Assembly (NCBI RefSeq): GCF_001083805.1
Contig: NZ_JXSK01000014.1
Span: forward strand, 1-64,000
Length of the DNA: 64,000 nt
From: Photorhabdus luminescens subsp. luminescens
GTDB taxonomy: Bacteria; Pseudomonadota; Gammaproteobacteria; Enterobacterales; Enterobacteriaceae
Direction: 5' to 3'
In this document: positions 60,636 through 64,000 of the stretch, piece after piece
Layout of the letters: each line of letters opens with the position of its first letter
Numbering within the stretch: the stretch's first letter is position 1
Program-made: the position numbers and the translations under genes
Notes under the pieces: generated by a model
What the model saw: only the letters and a program-made list of their open reading frames with translations
What the model was told of the DNA's origin: nothing
Databases searched by the model: none

Positions 60636-63600
60636 TTACTTCTTATCGCCGCCAAAACCGGCATTCAACAGTTCTGCCAAGTTCGCGGTAGCTTCATCGA
60701 CACTCACTTGCGGCGCCTCAGCAGGCTCATTCAAATGACGACGACGTATGCGCTCCTGATGGTAAGCATAACCGGTACCAGCAGGGATCAGACGACCAAC
60801 GATGACGTTTTCTTTCAAGCCACGCAGTTCATCACGTTTACCCGCAACCGCAGCCTCAGTCAGTACGCGGGTCGTTTCCTGGAACGATGCCGCAGAGATG
60901 AAGGATTCAGTCGCCAGAGACGCTTTGGTGATACCCAACAGGTCACGGCCATAAGTTGCAGGCACTTTACCTTCTTGCTCCAACTTACGGTTTGCCACTT
61001 TAACGCGGGCATATTCAACCTGTTCGCCTTCCAGGAACTCGGAACTACCTGCACTTTCAATGGTTGCTTTACGCAGCATCTGACGAACGATAACCTCAAT
61101 GTGTTTATCGTTAATCTTAACCCCTTGCAGACGGTAAACTTCCTGAACTTCGTTGGTGATGTAACGGGTAACCGCATGAACACCACGCAGGCGCAAGATG
61201 TCGTGTGGAGACTCTGGACCATCAGAGATCACGTCACCACGTTCAACCACTTCACCCTCGAACACGTTGAGCTGACGCCATTTAGGTATCATCTCTTCGT
61301 AAGCATCACCACCATCTAATGGGGAGATAACCAAACGGCGTTTGCCCTTGGTTTCTTTACCAAAGGAGACAATACCGCTGACTTCAGCCAGGATAGCAGG
61401 CTCTTTCGGACGACGTGCTTCGAACAAGTCAGCAACACGCGGCAGACCACCGGTAATATCTTTCGTACCGCCGGATTCCTGAGGAATACGCGCTAAGGTA
61501 TCACCCGCAGAGATGCTTACGCCATCGTCTAACTGAACAATCGCTTTGCCCGGCAGGAAATATTGAGCAGGCATATCGGTACCTGGAATCAATACATCGT
61601 CACCCTTGGCATCAACGATTTTCAGTGCCGGACGCAGGTCTTTACCACTACCGGTACGCTCTGCGCTATCCAGAACAACCAATGAAGATAGACCTGTTAA
61701 TTCGTCAGTCTGACGAGTAATGGTCTGACCATCGACCATGTCAGCAAAACGGATGATACCCGATACTTCACTGACAACTGGCATAGTGTGCGGGTCCCAG
61801 TTAGCAACGGTTTCACCGCCGTTAACAGTTTCACCATCACCTTTACCCAACACTGCACCGTAAGGCACTTTATAGCTTTCTTTAGTACGACCAAATTCGT
61901 CGATCAAACACAGTTCGGTGTTACGAGAAGTAATGACCAGTTTGCCTGCGGAGTTGGTCACGGATTTAGCGTTAAACAGTTTCAGGCTACCTTTATTACG
62001 CACCTGAATGCTGGATTCTGCTGCTGCACGAGACGCCGCACCACCAATGTGGAATGTACGCATCGTCAACTGTGTACCCGGCTCACCGATAGACTGAGCA
62101 GCAATAACGCCAACCGCCTCACCTTTATTGATAATGTGTCCGCGAGCAAGGTCACGACCATAGCAGTTCGCACAAACACCGAAGTCAGTTTCACAACTTA
62201 CAACGGAACGTACTTTAATGCTGTCAACGGAGCTTTCTTCTAACAGATCACACCATTTCTCATTCAACAAGGTGTTACGTGGCACCAGAATGTCAGCAGT
62301 ACCCGGTTTCAGAACATCTTCCGCCGTCACACGACCCAATACACGCTCACGCAGTGGCTCTTTAACATCGCCACCTTCAATAACCGGCGTCATCAGAATA
62401 CCGTCGTGCGTACCACAGTCATCTTCTGTAACAACTAAGTCCTGCGCCACGTCAACCAGACGACGAGTCAGGTAACCGGAGTTCGCCGTTTTCAGTGCGG
62501 TATCCGCCAAACCTTTACGAGCACCGTGGGTTGAGATGAAGTACTGGAGTACGTTCAAACCTTCACGGAAGTTCGCCGTAATTGGGGTTTCGATGATGGA
62601 GCCGTCCGGCTTAGCCATCAAGCCACGCATACCCGCCAACTGACGGATCTGAGCGGCAGAACCACGCGCGCCAGAGTCAGCCATCATAAAGATGCTGTTG
62701 AAGGAAACTTGTTGTTCTTCTTCACCATCACGATTAGTGACCGTTTCAGTAGACAAGTTTTCCATCATTGCTTTAGCAACACGCTCGTTTGCCGCAGCCC
62801 AGATATCGATAACTTTGTTATAACGTTCACCGGCTGTCACCAGACCAGACTGGAACTGTTCCTGAATTTCAGCAACTTCCGCTTCGGCTTCCGCAATGAT
62901 GCCCGCTTTTTTCTCTGGGATCACCATGTCATCGATACCAACAGATGCGCCTGAACGTGCAGCGTAAGCAAAGCCGGTATACATGATCTGGTCAGCGAAA
63001 ATAACCGTTGGTTTCAGGCCCATCACGCGGTAACAGGTGTTCAGCATTCTGGAGATAGCTTTTTTACCCAATGGTTGGTTAACCAGTGAGTAAGGCAGGC
63101 CTCTTGGTACAATCATCCACAGGATTGCACGACCAATGGTCGTATCAATCAAACCGGTATTAACTGTGATATTGCCTTCGCCATCTTTCACTTCTTCAGT
63201 GATACGCACTTTAACGCGGGCATGCAAAGAAGCCAGCCCTGCGCGGTATACGCGTTCAGCTTCTTTCGGCCCAGTCAGCACCATGCCTTCGCCTTTGGCG
63301 TTAACACAGTCACGGGTCATGTAATACAGACCCAGAACAACGTCCTGAGATGGAACGATGATTGGCTCACCACTCGCTGGAGACAGGATGTTGTTGGTAG
63401 ACATCATCAGCGCACGCGCTTCTAACTGGGCTTCCAGTGTCAGCGGTACGTGAACAGCCATTTGGTCACCGTCGAAGTCAGCGTTATATGCCGCACACAC
63501 CAATGGGTGCAACTGAATCGCTTTACCTTCGATCAGAACCGGTTCGAATGCCTGAATACCCAAACGGTGAAGTGTCGGCGCACGGTTCAGCAGAACTGGG

Positions 63601-64000
63601 TGTTCACGAATAACTTCATCCAGGATATCCCATACCACCGCCTCTTCACGCTCAACCATTTTTTTAGCGGCTTTAATCGTAGTCGCTAAACCACGCAGTT
63701 CCAGCTTGCCGTAGATGAATGGCTTAAACAGTTCCAGCGCCATCTTCTTAGGCAGACCACACTGATGCAGACGCAGGTAAGGACCTACAGTGATTACAGA
63801 ACGACCGGAATAGTCAACACGTTTACCCAACAAGTTCTGACGGAAACGACCTTGTTTACCCTTGATCATATCAGCCAAGGATTTCAGTGGACGTTTGTTA
63901 GAACCGGTAATGGCACGACCACGACGACCGTTATCCAGCAACGCATCAACCGCTTCCTGCAACATACGTTTTTCGTTGCGAACAATGATATCTGGCGCAG
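60636..64000 (-). CDS. rpoC: RNA polymerase beta' subunit, partial (N-terminal part outside window)
   Basis: The beta' subunit holds the active-site magnesium of RNA polymerase. The visible frame runs past the right edge and covers about the last 1121 of ~1407 residues. It is nearly collinear with E. coli RpoC. The magnesium-binding NADFDGD motif is present in [18 protein letters not shown]. Also present are the trigger-loop/bridge region ([35 protein letters not shown]) split over neighbouring segments, the second zinc-site cysteines ([17 protein letters not shown]), and the C-terminal [17 protein letters not shown]. An ATG at 63965 is internal, not the start. In E. coli thiH lies close to rpoC; here a large accessory block intervenes. 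Confidence 0.98.
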   Translation of the reverse strand, partial: APDIIVRNEKRMLQEAVDALLDNGRRGRAITGSNKRPLKSLADMIKGKQGRFRQNLLGKRVDYSGRSVITVGPYLRLHQCGLPKKMALELFKPFIYGKLELRGLATTIKAAKKMVEREEAVVWDILDEVIREHPVLLNRAPTLHRLGIQAFEPVLIEGKAIQLHPLVCAAYNADFDGDQMAVHVPLTLEAQLEARALMMSTNNILSPASGEPIIVPSQDVVLGLYYMTRDCVNAKGEGMVLTGPKEAERVYRAGLASLHARVKVRITEEVKDGEGNITVNTGLIDTTIGRAILWMIVPRGLPYSLVNQPLGKKAISRMLNTCYRVMGLKPTVIFADQIMYTGFAYAARSGASVGIDDMVIPEKKAGIIAEAEAEVAEIQEQFQSGLVTAGERYNKVIDIWAAANERVAKAMMENLSTETVTNRDGEEEQQVSFNSIFMMADSGARGSAAQIRQLAGMRGLMAKPDGSIIETPITANFREGLNVLQYFISTHGARKGLADTALKTANSGYLTRRLVDVAQDLVVTEDDCGTHDGILMTPVIEGGDVKEPLRERVLGRVTAEDVLKPGTADILVPRNTLLNEKWCDLLEESSVDSIKVRSVVSCETDFGVCANCYGRDLARGHIINKGEAVGVIAAQSIGEPGTQLTMRTFHIGGAASRAAAESSIQVRNKGSLKLFNAKSVTNSAGKLVITSRNTELCLIDEFGRTKESYKVPYGAVLGKGDGETVNGGETVANWDPHTMPVVSEVSGIIRFADMVDGQTITRQTDELTGLSSLVVLDSAERTGSGKDLRPALKIVDAKGDDVLIPGTDMPAQYFLPGKAIVQLDDGVSISAGDTLARIPQESGGTKDITGGLPRVADLFEARRPKEPAILAEVSGIVSFGKETKGKRRLVISPLDGGDAYEEMIPKWRQLNVFEGEVVERGDVISDGPESPHDILRLRGVHAVTRYITNEVQEVYRLQGVKINDKHIEVIVRQMLRKATIESAGSSEFLEGEQVEYARVKVANRKLEQEGKVPATYGRDLLGITKASLATESFISAASFQETTRVLTEAAVAGKRDELRGLKENVIVGRLIPAGTGYAYHQERIRRRHLNEPAEAPQVSVDEATANLAELLNAGFGGDKK

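Noticed and set aside
60636-63965. Taking the ATG at 63965 as the start of rpoC
   Set aside because: The frame stays open to the window edge with conserved RpoC residues ([11 protein letters not shown]) upstream, so the ATG is internal and the gene is only partial.

Overview
The window looks like an enterobacterial (Morganellaceae-type) chromosome, most likely Photorhabdus or a close relative. The housekeeping genes are E. coli-like in sequence and order: a 16S-tRNA(Ile)-tRNA(Ala)-23S operon divergent from purHD, then yjaH-hupA-yjaG-nfi-hemE-nudC, then thiCEFSGH, with rpoC at the far end. The genus is inferred from gene content and the AT-rich accessory DNA; no database search was possible.

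Layout. 1-3378 holds an rRNA operon on the minus strand. Its 23S gene has an enlarged helix 25 and the start of a foreign segment at helix 45, both consistent with 23S intervening sequences. 3962-11328 holds purine, nucleoid, repair, heme and RNA-decapping genes. 11484-17867 holds a HAD phosphatase and a TPP-riboswitch-controlled thiamine operon. In E. coli thiH lies next to rpoC; here about 43 kb of other DNA separates them. That block contains: (a) three tandem paralogues of a small jelly-roll/CBM-like protein, preceded by a nine-copy 8-bp tandem repeat (18207-18278); (b) a minus-strand operon of class III aminotransferase, zinc dehydrogenase and HAD phosphatase, followed by an MFS transporter and a DUF1349 protein, which resembles an iminosugar-type pathway; (c) the maltose regulon (malT, malPQ, malEFG, malK-lamB-malM) gathered in one locus but interrupted by a TTAA-rich 1.8-kb gene-poor stretch, an orphan type VI secretion module (vgrG, VRR-Nuc-like effector, DUF3396 immunity, immunity pseudogene, PAAR) and an LTA-synthase-like membrane enzyme; (d) a strongly AT-rich seven-gene minus-strand cluster (GT4 glycosyltransferase, PIG-L deacetylase, unknown protein, nucleotidylyltransferase, class V PLP enzyme, HIT-like protein, unknown/GNAT-like protein) that I cannot match to a known pathway; (e) a VapBC toxin-antitoxin pair with a 21-bp-arm palindrome, and an IS110 transposase remnant next to the rpoC terminator.

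Three full 127-bp ERIC elements and one internally deleted ERIC relic lie in intergenic gaps. The most interesting candidates are the seven-gene cluster (52919-59143), the aminotransferase-dehydrogenase-phosphatase operon (21369-25537), the T6SS effector/immunity island with visible immunity-gene decay, and the possible phase-variable repeat upstream of the three paralogues.
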